DNA from: Ulvibacterium sp.
GTDB taxonomy: Bacteria; Bacteroidota; Bacteroidia; Flavobacteriales; Flavobacteriaceae
Length of the DNA stretch: 64,000 bases
Direction: 5' to 3'
Assembly (NCBI RefSeq): GCF_028285715.1
Contig: NZ_JANQOO010000035.1
Location: forward strand, 1 to 64,000
Made by a program: the position numbers and the translations under genes. The notes beneath the pieces were generated by a model that was given only the letters and a program-made list of their open reading frames with translations, was not told the origin of the DNA and did no database searches. Of the stretch, positions 26,992 through 35,169 are shown piece by piece; position 1 is the first letter of the stretch; each line of letters begins with the position of its first letter.

Positions 26992-28406
26992 AATTGGTCG
27001 GTCAATAGTGGATACACTTCTTCGACTGAAGTTATGCCCTGCTGAATCATTTCAATGGCATTGGTTTTTAAGGTCCCTATTTGCCTATCCCTTAGGTAAT
27101 CATCAATATGCATATGGTTGTCCCGGATGGAAACCATCAGCTCCTTGGTAATGGGAAGGATTTCGTAGACCGCTTTTCTTCCCAAATAACCGGTATGGTG
27201 ACAACTGTTACATCCTACAGCCTTAAAATGGACCTTGAGGTCTTTGGGAACTTCAAAGTTTGGGGGAAAGAGTCCGGGCTCTACGACCGATTCCGTTTTA
27301 CAGGAACTGCACAGTTTTCGTACCAGACGTTGCGCCACACTAAGGTTTAACGTACTGGCGATTAGAAACGCAGGAACACCCATATCGATAAGTCGGGAAA
27401 TGGTACCCCAAGCGGAATTGGTATGTATGGTAGACAGCACCAGATGCCCGGTTTGGGCGGCACGTATAGCTATATTGGCTGTGTCCACATCCCTGATTTC
27501 CCCGATCATAATGATATTGGGATCCTGTCTCAGGAATGTTTTTAGGGTTCGCATAAAATCCAGCCCAATACTTTCCTTTAGCTGTACTTGGTTTATCCCT
27601 TCCAAAGTGTATTCTATGGGGTCTTCCAGCGTCAATATGTTCTCTTCCACGGTATTCAGTTCCTTCAATGTGGCGTACAGGGTGGTTGTCTTACCCGACC
27701 CGGTGGGCCCTGAAATAAGGATAATGCCACTGGGCTGGCGTAGCCCTTCGCGGTAAACGGACAGTTCTTTTTCCGAAAACCCAAGCCCGTTCAGGTCGAT
27801 GAGGGAAGCATCCTTGCTCAAAATCCGCAGTACCAATTTCTCACCGTGCAGTGTGGGCAGGGTAGATACCCGGATATCGAATTCATCGTCATTTGTCTTA
27901 ACGGTAATACGCCCATCTTGGGGCAATCGCTTTTCGGCAATGTCCAGATCGGCCTTGATTTTTATTTTGTTGACCAGGGTCGGATACTCATCCAAAGCAA
28001 TGCTATATTGCTCTATGAGCTTCCCGTCTAACCGGAAACGTACCCTGCACCGTTTTTCGTAAGGTTCAAAATGAATATCGCTACTTCCTATATTTTTTGC
28101 ACTTGCGAGAAGTTGCTCTAAAAAATCAGTGGAGTAGTGGAGGTTAGCCGTCTTTGAGGATTGGCTCTGTCTGTAATTGGTGGTCAGGAGCCTTTGTAGT
28201 TCTTCCTGCTCACATTTTTCCAGTATTATCTGGGTGTCCAGAACGATTTCAAGTTCGGACAAAAGTTGCTCCAGCACCGCATTATCGGTTTTGCAAACGA
28301 GACCTTGCGCCGTATCCTCAACGGGTACAATGCGGTAATGAAAAGCCTGTTCCGGTGAAATACGTTGCCGCAGTATCGGGGGGATGTGCGAATCGTTGCG
28401 TATCAT
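26988..28406 (-). CDS. gspE: GspE/PilB-type assembly ATPase
   Basis: The protein has 472 residues. An N-terminal part precedes an N1E-type domain and the ATPase core: Walker A GPTGSGKT (about 233-240), Asp box EDPIEY (261-266), Walker B IIMIGEIRD (298-306) and His box HLVLSTIHTN (321-330). A zinc site follows with Cys366, Cys369, Cys399 and Cys402 (CSSC, CNSC), as in T2SS GspE and T4P PilB. It powers polymerisation of the pseudopilus. No PilT retraction ATPase is present in the window, which favours a secretion system over a twitching pilus. The genes on both sides overlap by four bases. Confidence 0.95.
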   Translation of the reverse strand: MIRNDSHIPPILRQRISPEQAFHYRIVPVEDTAQGLVCKTDNAVLEQLLSELEIVLDTQIILEKCEQEELQRLLTTNYRQSQSSKTANLHYSTDFLEQLLASAKNIGSSDIHFEPYEKRCRVRFRLDGKLIEQYSIALDEYPTLVNKIKIKADLDIAEKRLPQDGRITVKTNDDEFDIRVSTLPTLHGEKLVLRILSKDASLIDLNGLGFSEKELSVYREGLRQPSGIILISGPTGSGKTTTLYATLKELNTVEENILTLEDPIEYTLEGINQVQLKESIGLDFMRTLKTFLRQDPNIIMIGEIRDVDTANIAIRAAQTGHLVLSTIHTNSAWGTISRLIDMGVPAFLIASTLNLSVAQRLVRKLCSSCKTESVVEPGLFPPNFEVPKDLKVHFKAVGCNSCHHTGYLGRKAVYEILPITKELMVSIRDNHMHIDDYLRDRQIGTLKTNAIEMIQQGITSVEEVYPLLTDQL

Positions 28407-28885
28407 AGTTGATAGAGATTGGGGGTTTTTGTAAAAAAGCTTACGGCTATCGCTCCTATCAGAAATAGGGATATATATCCTGCCAAGGGTACCGTTTCCA
28501 TCTGCCGAATGGATTTCAGCGCAAGAAAGAGAAAAAGGGAAAAAAACAAGGATGCCACAAACAGAATGACAAAGGTAAGAGTGGGAAATCCAAAGGAAAA
28601 TGCGTAAAAAAACAAGATATCCCCAAGCCCCAAGCTAGTATTCAGAAATTTTTGCCGGCTAGCGAGTCTGGTATAAATAAAAAGGAGCAAGAGAACCCCG
28701 CTCACCAATAATAGGTTGATGACCGAAAACCAGAATACGGCTTCCCATCCGGAGCTTGTTGCATGGATCAGGGTCAGGAGCACGGCCATCATGGGAAAAG
28801 CCACCCATATCACCATTCTATCCTTGATGTCTTGATAGGCAACGATTGCGCATACCGCAATGGCCAAAATTTTGAGGAGCACCAT
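28403..28885 (-). CDS. Prepilin peptidase (A24), short form
   Basis: The protein has 160 residues and is polytopic. The two catalytic aspartates of aspartic prepilin peptidases are visible: Asp19 in YQDIKDR and Asp89 in SLGLGDILF. It lacks the N-terminal cysteine-rich methyltransferase half of GspO/PilD, so the pseudopilins may stay unmethylated or be methylated elsewhere. It would cut the leaders of the pseudopilins of this system, which all show alanine instead of glycine before the cut. It overlaps the pseudopilin gene by one base and the ATPase gene by four. Confidence 0.88.
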   Translation of the reverse strand: MVLLKILAIAVCAIVAYQDIKDRMVIWVAFPMMAVLLTLIHATSSGWEAVFWFSVINLLLVSGVLLLLFIYTRLASRQKFLNTSLGLGDILFFYAFSFGFPTLTFVILFVASLFFSLFLFLALKSIRQMETVPLAGYISLFLIGAIAVSFFTKTPNLYQL

Positions 28886-29298
28886 TAATCTTTTACGATT
28901 TGTTTGGGATTGCCGTTCTCGTCTATTTCCCAGACATTAAGAATGCCATCACCATCAAAGTCGGTTATGGCTTCCGCCCGGGCCTTGAATGTGGCATCAC
29001 TTGCACTTGTAATGGTATACTGATAATTAGCTGTTCCATTTTCTTTCACAGTTCTAGGAGCTTCAAAATCAAGCTCATTGAAGTCCGTAGTAAATTTACT
29101 GTACATATAACGATGCGTGGTCTGGGCATTGTAAATGGCCTTGAGTTGGGTCTGCGCCTCAACGCTTTTAGCCTTGGAAATCAATGGCATTAAATTGGGA
29201 AGGGCCAACAGCAGCAAAATACCGATAATAGCCAGTACTATAAGGGTTTCCTGAAGGTTTAAGGCCGGGATTTTTTTCTTAAGGATAGAGTTCTTCAT
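28885..29298 (-). CDS. gspG: Major pseudopilin, GspG-like
   Basis: The protein has 137 residues. The leader KNSILKKKIPA is followed by the prepilin helix LNLQETLIVLAIIGI; Glu at +5 is kept and Ala replaces Gly at -1. The helix is followed by the GspG-type globular part (KAKSVEAQTQLKAIYNAQ) and a C-terminal acidic loop (ITDFDGDGILNVWEIDENG) that resembles the calcium-binding loop of major pseudopilins. As first gene of the minus-strand operon (G-O-E-D-L-M) it should be the most expressed, which fits a major filament subunit. Confidence 0.88.
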   Translation of the reverse strand: MKNSILKKKIPALNLQETLIVLAIIGILLLLALPNLMPLISKAKSVEAQTQLKAIYNAQTTHRYMYSKFTTDFNELDFEAPRTVKENGTANYQYTITSASDATFKARAEAITDFDGDGILNVWEIDENGNPKQIVKD

Positions 29299-29491
29299 AG
29301 GTTAAGGGGATTTAGATTCTGGTAGGGATATAACTGAAAAATGGTGAGATTATTATAGGAAATAAAAGAAATTATGTTAATGTTAATATTATTGGTATTT
29401 CATCGAATTAATCAAAAATCTTTTTAATATATAGAATAAAGTTTATTTATTTGAGTTGTAATACGTGCTATTTAAGTAAGAATAATAGTAC

Positions 29492-29617
29492 TAAATTTGG
29501 ATAAGCCCGAATCTAAACCTACTTGATATGAAAGCTTCCCCTGCTGGACACATCATGGTGTGTTCTGTAATTTTCCTCTTTGCGTTCTCGGGATTCCCTC
29601 GGATCGAAACATCGGAT
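29492..29617 (+). repeat. Conserved promoter-leader block, copy 1
   Basis: A consensus -7 box TAAATTTG (29492-29499) is followed by a leader that reads TACTTGATATGAAAGCTTCC around the small-gene start at 29528. The same block recurs at 32538-32667, about 70 percent alike by eye across the first 90 coding bases and identical around the start codon. Farther upstream both copies have TATATAGAATAA. It marks the start of a duplicated two-gene unit. Confidence 0.6.
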
Positions 29618-29821
29618 GTATGTACTACCCATAGAAAGCACTTTCAGGATGAGATCCCTTTCCAAGTGCTTTGTATTAGGAACATTGAGCCTTTGACGGA
29701 TTGTTATCCCGGAGAATCATCTAAACCAGAGAAAAATGGATACGGCGGAAATCGTAATAATGGCCTGGTATTTCCCATATGGCAACAAATTGGGTTGACA
29801 TCTCGGTCTGTTGGAAAGTGA
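29528..29821 (+). CDS. Leader-type small protein 1, unknown
   Basis: This is a 97-codon frame beginning MKASPAG, with a hydrophobic stretch (MVCSVIFLFAFSGF) like a signal peptide and no recognisable mature domain. Its first 30 residues resemble those of the small frame at 32579, after which the two diverge completely. It precedes the first secreted paralogue by 79 bases. It could be a short exported protein, a translated regulatory leader or the remnant of a recombined gene. The conserved start argues that translation matters, while the diverged tail argues against a conserved product. Confidence 0.4.
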   Translation: MKASPAGHIMVCSVIFLFAFSGFPRIETSDVCTTHRKHFQDEIPFQVLCIRNIEPLTDCYPGESSKPEKNGYGGNRNNGLVFPIWQQIGLTSRSVGK

Positions 29822-29900
29822 AACATTCTAAAGGCCTTTTTATACGGATAGAACAGACCAAGTTAAAAGACATGATAGAAACCCTAACCCAATAAATAAA

Positions 29901-31307
29901 ATGAAAAAAATTGTATTTATGCTCTCTGCGTTTTCTACGCTGACCTTTGGCCAGACCAATTTATTGGATGCCTCTACGTGGACAGCGGGAACCGGTTCGG
30001 TCGGCAGTTTTAATGCCTACCAGAACGATGCCTCCGAAAATGAAAGGATATCAGGAAGCGACGCCCTTGGCGGCACCAGTATAATCTGGAAGGCTATTCC
30101 CAGCGGGAACGGTGGTCAGGATGGCGGATGGCGGGGAACCTTTATCAATATTGACCATACCAAGACCTATCGGTTCACGGTTTGGATGAAGAAGACCATT
30201 TCCCATGACGGATACGAACTGTTCGGCTTTGAGGCCCATGACGGTTCCGCCCAGGACACAAGCCTTAACTTGGACGGTAGCGCCGACGGTTCTCCCTGGT
30301 TCAACGAGGCGGACTTACCTGCGTTGGATACCTGGTATCTTATGGTGGGGTTTGCCCATGGAAGTAATGAAACTACCACTACCCACTTGGGGGCCATATA
30401 TGCCACTGATGGTACTGTGGCAAGGTCGTTGCTCGATTACAAATTTGCCGCCACCACAGTTACTATGCGGGAAGAGGCTGTGTTATGGGGTAATGACACA
30501 GGGAATGGTGAGTTGTATCTTTGGAACCCTACCCTCTACGAAGTTAACGGCCAGGAGCCTACGGTACAGGACCTGTTGGGCCTTAGTGGCGGTTCGGATA
30601 CGCAAGCTCCTACGGCCCCTACCTTATCGAGCATAGGCCAGACCGATAGTACCGCGGACCTAAGCTGGACAGGGGCTACGGACAATACCGCTGTCACCGG
30701 TTACAAAATATATAAGGACGGGGTGTTGGAAGCCACATTGGGCAATGTCAGCACCCACCAGGTTACAGGCCTTACCGCTGGAACGAGCTACAACTTTACG
30801 GCTACGGCCCTGGATGCTGCAGGTAACGAAAGTCCGGTCAGCAATGCCGTGTCAGTGACCACAAACAGTTCGGGTGGTGGCGGAGGTACTATCTGGAACG
30901 AGGCGAATTCGGTAGCAAGTTATACGGGCAATGTTGCTGTGGGCACAGGCACTGTACCGAACGGATACCAAATGGCTATTGACGGCAAACTGATAACCGA
31001 GGAAGTGAAGGTACAGCTCAGCGGCGACTGGCCGGACTACGTCTTTGCCCAATTCTATGACCTACCCACCTTGGAGGAAGTAGAGCAACACATCAACGAA
31101 AAAGGCCATCTCATCAATATGCCCTCTGCATCTGAAGTGGAGGCTAACGGGATAGAACTCGGGGAGATGAACAAACTGCTCTTGGAGAAGATCGAGGAGC
31201 TCACCTTATACATTTTGCAACAGGAGCAAGACCAAAAGCGATTACATAAAAATTTAGAGGCTTTGCAAAAAGAAGTATCTCAAATGCGAACAAAAGACAA
31301 AAGCTAA
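29901..31307 (+). CDS. Secreted CBM-like protein with Fn3 and chaperone-like tail (paralogue 1)
   Basis: The protein has 468 residues. A signal peptide (FMLSAFSTLTFGQ) precedes a jelly-roll-like domain shared with three downstream paralogues (NLLDASTWTAGTGS, KTYRFTVWMKKT, LDTWYLMVGFAHGS, VNGQEPTVQDLLG; about 20-225). Only this copy has a fibronectin type III domain (TAPTLSSIGQTDSTADLSWT to PVSNAVSVTT; about 233-322). The tail, with NVAVGTGTVPNGYQMAIDG, LEEVEQHINEKGHLINMPS and ELGEMNKLLLEKIEELTLYI, is the Bacteroidota version of a trimerising, intramolecular-chaperone-like tail. No T9SS C-terminal signal is present, so the export route is open. Confidence 0.8.
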   Translation: MKKIVFMLSAFSTLTFGQTNLLDASTWTAGTGSVGSFNAYQNDASENERISGSDALGGTSIIWKAIPSGNGGQDGGWRGTFINIDHTKTYRFTVWMKKTISHDGYELFGFEAHDGSAQDTSLNLDGSADGSPWFNEADLPALDTWYLMVGFAHGSNETTTTHLGAIYATDGTVARSLLDYKFAATTVTMREEAVLWGNDTGNGELYLWNPTLYEVNGQEPTVQDLLGLSGGSDTQAPTAPTLSSIGQTDSTADLSWTGATDNTAVTGYKIYKDGVLEATLGNVSTHQVTGLTAGTSYNFTATALDAAGNESPVSNAVSVTTNSSGGGGGTIWNEANSVASYTGNVAVGTGTVPNGYQMAIDGKLITEEVKVQLSGDWPDYVFAQFYDLPTLEEVEQHINEKGHLINMPSASEVEANGIELGEMNKLLLEKIEELTLYILQQEQDQKRLHKNLEALQKEVSQMRTKDKS

Positions 31308-31325
31308 AATCAAAACAGAATTAAA

Positions 31326-32405
31326 ATGAGATCAACATTAAAATTTTCCTTGCTGTTTATAGGAGCATTCTCCTTTGCTCAGACTAATTTGATCGATACG
31401 TCTACGTGGACCGTAGGTAACGGTTCCGTAGATGGCTTTTGGAGACTAGGCAGCGATCCTGAGAACGTAAGGGAAATGGGGACCAATCCCCACGGCAACA
31501 CTTCGGTGTTGTGGAAAGCGGTTCCGGATACGGGTAATGATCAGGACGGTGGATGGAATTCACCCCATATGTCTGCTGATCATACCAAAACCTATCGCTT
31601 TACGGTATGGATAAAGAAAACGAATTCCAATGACGGTTCCACATATTTTGGCCCGTATGCTTATGACGCCAACAATAATGCGAACAGCAGGCTTCTGGAT
31701 GGAACCCTAAATGTAAACCCTTATTTTTTTGTAGGAGACCTCCCTCAATTGGATACCTGGTACCTTTTGGTTGGATTTCTACGCGAGAGCGGGTATTCCT
31801 CTACAGTGAGTGAAGGTGGCATTTATGATTTGAACGGTGTTAAAGTACAAAGTCTTACCGACTTTAAGTTTTCATCCACTTCAACCCAGATGCGGCACCG
31901 GGCCTATTTGTACTACGATACCAATACAGCGGACCGCCAATTTTTCTGGGAGCCAACTATTTATGAGGTCAACGGCCAGGAACCTACCATTGCGGAAATT
32001 ATCAATCCCGGTGGAGGTAGCAGTGGACAGACTGTCTGGAACACCTCGGGTAATGACATCGACTACACAGCCGGTAATGTAGGTATCGGGACCACGGCCC
32101 AGGCCAATTACCGCCTGGCCGTAGACGGTACTATACATACTAAGGAGGTTAAAGTAGACCTTGTCGGCTGGGCCGATTACGTCTTTACCGAGGGTTACGA
32201 ACTTCCCACCCTGGAGGAAGTAGAGCAACACATCAACGAAAAGGGCCACCTGATCAATATCCCTTCCTCGGCCGAGGTAGAGGCCAACGGGATAGAACTC
32301 GGGGAGATGAACAAACTGCTCTTGGAGAAGATCGAGGAGCTCACCTTGTACATTTTGGAAATGGACAAGGAAATACAGCAATTAAAACGTGAAAAAGAGC
32401 AATAG
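31326..32405 (+). CDS. Secreted CBM-like protein with chaperone-like tail (paralogue 2)
   Basis: The protein has 359 residues. The signal peptide (FSLLFIGAFSFAQ) precedes the shared N-domain (NLIDTSTWTVGNGSVDG, KTYRFTVWIKKTNSNDG, LPQLDTWYLLVGF). The linker is Gly/Ser-rich (NPGGGSSGQTVWNTSG) and the tail carries NVGIGTTAQANYRLAVDGT and the LEEVEQHINEKGH block with a final coiled coil. The gene lies 18 bases behind paralogue 1. A 219-base stretch (31962-32180) is 94 percent identical to paralogue 4 with no gap, well above the similarity of the N-domains, indicating recent duplication or gene conversion. Confidence 0.78.
   Translation: MRSTLKFSLLFIGAFSFAQTNLIDTSTWTVGNGSVDGFWRLGSDPENVREMGTNPHGNTSVLWKAVPDTGNDQDGGWNSPHMSADHTKTYRFTVWIKKTNSNDGSTYFGPYAYDANNNANSRLLDGTLNVNPYFFVGDLPQLDTWYLLVGFLRESGYSSTVSEGGIYDLNGVKVQSLTDFKFSSTSTQMRHRAYLYYDTNTADRQFFWEPTIYEVNGQEPTIAEIINPGGGSSGQTVWNTSGNDIDYTAGNVGIGTTAQANYRLAVDGTIHTKEVKVDLVGWADYVFTEGYELPTLEEVEQHINEKGHLINIPSSAEVEANGIELGEMNKLLLEKIEELTLYILEMDKEIQQLKREKEQ
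31962..32180 (+). repeat. 219-bp near-identical block, copy in paralogue 2
   Basis: This block matches 34682-34900 with 13 differences in 219 bases and no gap (my count). It covers the end of the N-domain, the Gly/Ser linker and the start of the tail. Most differences are at third codon positions. Confidence 0.85.
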
Positions 32406-32537
32406 AGCATTGTGATTCATGCAGTGTGTTAAAATAGACTGCACTTTATCGAAAAGCTCATGTTTCTTTTTAGTATATAGAATAAGATCTATATTTTTGA
32501 AAAATAAATCTTACAAAAAATATAAGTTAAATAATAA

Positions 32538-32667
32538 TAAATTTATTAAGGCCCAAACCTCAACCTAACCTACTTGATATGAAAGCTTCCCCCGCTGGAC
32601 GTACCCTTGTATGTCCTTTAATCTCACCTTTTGCGGTCTCGGATTTCTCCTGGACCCATACTTCGAA
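32538..32667 (+). repeat. Conserved promoter-leader block, copy 2
   Basis: A -7-like box TAAATTTA (32538-32545) takes the place of TAAATTTG in copy 1, and the stretch around the ATG at 32579 is identical to copy 1. Upstream TATATAGAATAA is also shared. It marks a second transcription start for paralogues 3 and 4. Confidence 0.6.
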
Positions 32668-32869
32668 ACCACAAAATACGGCTTCTGTTACAGATAACAA
32701 CTATAGTTATATGAAAAGCCCGTACGGTGATTATTCTCTTTTAGACAATTCGGCAGCGGTCACTTGGGCGGGTACACCCCATAGACGTTGGATTGCGCAA
32801 GCATGTGGGATAAAAGGAGTACCACAAGTATTTGGGGTAGTGGAACTTGTATATCCTGGAATGGCATAA
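32579..32869 (+). CDS. Leader-type small protein 2, unknown
   Basis: This 96-codon frame begins MKASPAGRTLVCPLISPFAV and corresponds to the frame at 29528. After about 30 residues it shares nothing with that frame, and no family is recognised. It stands 70 bases before paralogue 3. As with copy 1, it is either a small exported protein or a translated leader; the strongest evidence is the repeated position and start. Confidence 0.4.
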   Translation: MKASPAGRTLVCPLISPFAVSDFSWTHTSKPQNTASVTDNNYSYMKSPYGDYSLLDNSAAVTWAGTPHRRWIAQACGIKGVPQVFGVVELVYPGMA

Positions 32870-32939
32870 AAAGACCAAGAATTTTAAAAACTTAAAAACG
32901 GAACGAAAGCATTTGTCAACAAAACTAGAAAATTAGAGC

Positions 32940-34040
32940 ATGAAAAAAGTCGCAATCCTTTTGGCAATTATATTTTCCAATCAAATATCCGCACAGGTGA
33001 ACCTTACGGACACCTCTGGATGGACCGTAGGCACGGGCTCCAGCGGTGGGTTCAACGGGTATGGGCCTGTCACCGAAAATGAAAGGGTAATGGGTACCGA
33101 TCCTTTAGGGGATTCTAGCGTACTCTGGATGTCAAAACCCAGTGGTGACGCGGGTCCCGATGGCGGAATATATGGGAATTTCCTGACCATAGACCCTAAT
33201 GAGACGTATAGATTCAGCGTTTGGATAAAAAAGACGGGCTCCAATTCCGGTACCTCTTATTTCGGCCTTTTCTCCGAGGACGCGTCCGGTAATGATACTA
33301 CCATGCGCTTCGATGGGACCATCAATGCCAATCCCTATTTCTGGGCCGGGGACCTGCCCCAATTGGACAAATGGTACCTTCTGGTCGGATTTGTGCACCC
33401 CAATTCCTATTCCGGCCCAACCTTGGCTGCGGCCTATGATCCGGTTACAGGAAACATTGTTTCCAGTATGTCAATGGCTGATTATAAGTTCGCCTCGGGC
33501 GCAACAACAATAATGTTACGATCCATACTTTTTGGGTCAAGCACCGCTACGGATAGACAATACTATTGGAATCCTATGCTGTATGTGGTCAATGGCCAGG
33601 AACCTACAATCAGTGAGCTGATCGATCCTAGCAGCGGGGGTAGTGGCCAGACCGTTTGGAACACTTCCGGTAACGATATCGATTACACCGCGGGCAATGT
33701 AGGTATCGGTACCACAACTATTGGAACCTGGAAATTGGCTGTGGGCGGTAAGATCCGGGCCGAGGAGGTAAATGTAGAAACCGGCTGGGCGGACTACGTG
33801 TTTACCGAAGGCTATGACCTTCCCACCTTGGAGGAGGTAGAACAACACATCAACGAAAAAGGACATCTCATCAATATCCCCTCGGCGGCTGAAGTGGAGG
33901 CCAATGGGATAGCACTCGGGGAGATGAACAAACTGCTGCTGGAAAAGATCGAGGAGTTGATGCTTTATACCATTGAACAACAAAAGACCATACAACATTT
34001 AATTGATGAAATAAACACCCTAAAAAGAACAAAAAAATGA
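32940..34040 (+). CDS. Secreted CBM-like protein with chaperone-like tail (paralogue 3)
   Basis: The protein has 366 residues. The signal peptide is VAILLAIIFSNQISAQ. The N-domain follows the family (NLTDTSGWTVGTGSSGGFNG, ETYRFSVWIKKTGSNSGTS, LPQLDKWYLLVGFVHP). The tail has NVGIGTTTIGTWKLAVGGK, DYVFTEGYDLPTLEEVEQH and the coiled-coil end IEQQKTIQHLIDEINTLKR. It is the first gene of the second duplicated unit, so its position is equivalent to paralogue 1, but it lacks the Fn3 domain. Its stop overlaps the start of paralogue 4 (ATGA). Confidence 0.78.
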   Translation: MKKVAILLAIIFSNQISAQVNLTDTSGWTVGTGSSGGFNGYGPVTENERVMGTDPLGDSSVLWMSKPSGDAGPDGGIYGNFLTIDPNETYRFSVWIKKTGSNSGTSYFGLFSEDASGNDTTMRFDGTINANPYFWAGDLPQLDKWYLLVGFVHPNSYSGPTLAAAYDPVTGNIVSSMSMADYKFASGATTIMLRSILFGSSTATDRQYYWNPMLYVVNGQEPTISELIDPSSGGSGQTVWNTSGNDIDYTAGNVGIGTTTIGTWKLAVGGKIRAEEVNVETGWADYVFTEGYDLPTLEEVEQHINEKGHLINIPSAAEVEANGIALGEMNKLLLEKIEELMLYTIEQQKTIQHLIDEINTLKRTKK

Positions 34041-35134
34041 AATCAATGTTCAAATTTTCCTTGCTGCTTATCGGAGCATTTTCCTTTGCGCAGACCAATT
34101 TGATAGATACCTCCACATGGACGGTCGGCACTGGGGCCCCTACGGGTTTTTACAGATTGGGGACCGATCCGGAGAATGTCCGTGAACTGGGGACCGACCC
34201 CCATGGCAACCAGTCCGTGCTGTGGACGGCCGTACCGGACGCTACTAGCAGTCATACGAACGGGGGCTTTAAAGTACACATGAATATGGACCATACCAAG
34301 ACCTATCGGTTCTCCGTATGGATCAAAAAGACCAACTCCAACGACGGCCGGACTGATTTTGGTATCTGGGCCGGCAACTCCTCCGGAGCTGATGCCTTCC
34401 TTAGATTGGACGGTACCACCGGCAACTATATTCTTTGGAATGGAGATCTCCCATCCCTGGATACTTGGTACTTATTGGTAGGGTTCGTACACCATAGCGG
34501 ATATACAGGCACTACCTATGACGGTGGCATATACGATCCGGCAACCGGGCAAAAAGTTCCGGGGGTCACGGGCTTCATCGACCTGAAATTTGCCTCGGAC
34601 GCCGATGACCTCAGTCCAAGGGCCTTTCTGGCCTGGGACAGCAATACTTCCAACAGGCAATACCATTATGGTCCCGAGCTCTATGAGGTCAACGGCCAGG
34701 AGCCCACCATTGCGGAAATTATCAATCCCGGTGGAGGTAGTAGTGGACAGACTGTCTGGAACACCTCGGGTAGCGATATCGACTACACAGCCGGTAATGT
34801 AGGTATCGGGACTACGCCCCAGGCCAATTATCGCCTGGCCGTAGACGGCACTATACATACCAAGGAGGTCAAAGTAGACCTTGTCGGCTGGGCCGATTAT
34901 GTTTTTGCCGACGGCTATGACCTACCCACCTTGGAGGAAGTTGAACAACACATCAACGAAAAGGGCCATTTGATCAATATCCCCTCTGCGGCCGAGGTTG
35001 AGGCCAACGGGATAGCACTTGGTGAGATGAACAAACTTCTTCTGGAGAAGATCGAGGAACAAATGTTATATATCCTCCAACTGGAAAAAAGGATTTTGAA
35101 ATTGGAAGGCGAGAACAAATCCCAATCCCAATAA
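34037..35134 (+). CDS. Secreted CBM-like protein with chaperone-like tail (paralogue 4)
   Basis: The protein has 365 residues and the signal peptide FSLLLIGAFSFAQ, nearly the same as paralogue 2. The N-domain contains NLIDTSTWTVGTGAPTGFYR and KTYRFSVWIKKTNSNDGRT; the tail contains QANYRLAVDGTIHTKEVKV and LEEVEQHINEKGH. The position after paralogue 3 and the shared signal peptide make it the counterpart of paralogue 2. The family is best read as structural surface or filament-tip proteins that trimerise through the tail. This is inference from tail motifs seen in tail-fibre-like proteins. Confidence 0.78.
   Translation: MKSMFKFSLLLIGAFSFAQTNLIDTSTWTVGTGAPTGFYRLGTDPENVRELGTDPHGNQSVLWTAVPDATSSHTNGGFKVHMNMDHTKTYRFSVWIKKTNSNDGRTDFGIWAGNSSGADAFLRLDGTTGNYILWNGDLPSLDTWYLLVGFVHHSGYTGTTYDGGIYDPATGQKVPGVTGFIDLKFASDADDLSPRAFLAWDSNTSNRQYHYGPELYEVNGQEPTIAEIINPGGGSSGQTVWNTSGSDIDYTAGNVGIGTTPQANYRLAVDGTIHTKEVKVDLVGWADYVFADGYDLPTLEEVEQHINEKGHLINIPSAAEVEANGIALGEMNKLLLEKIEEQMLYILQLEKRILKLEGENKSQSQ
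34682..34900 (+). repeat. 219-bp near-identical block, copy in paralogue 4
   Basis: This is the partner of 31962-32180, about 94 percent identical by my count, and the same length. Confidence 0.85.
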
Positions 35135-35169
35135 GTAAACAATAAAACAATCCCAAATCAAAATTGATC

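Noticed and set aside
29901-35134. Prophage tail fibre cluster
   Set aside because: The tails resemble chaperone-like fibre ends, but each protein has a Sec signal peptide and there are no capsid, terminase, portal or baseplate genes nearby.
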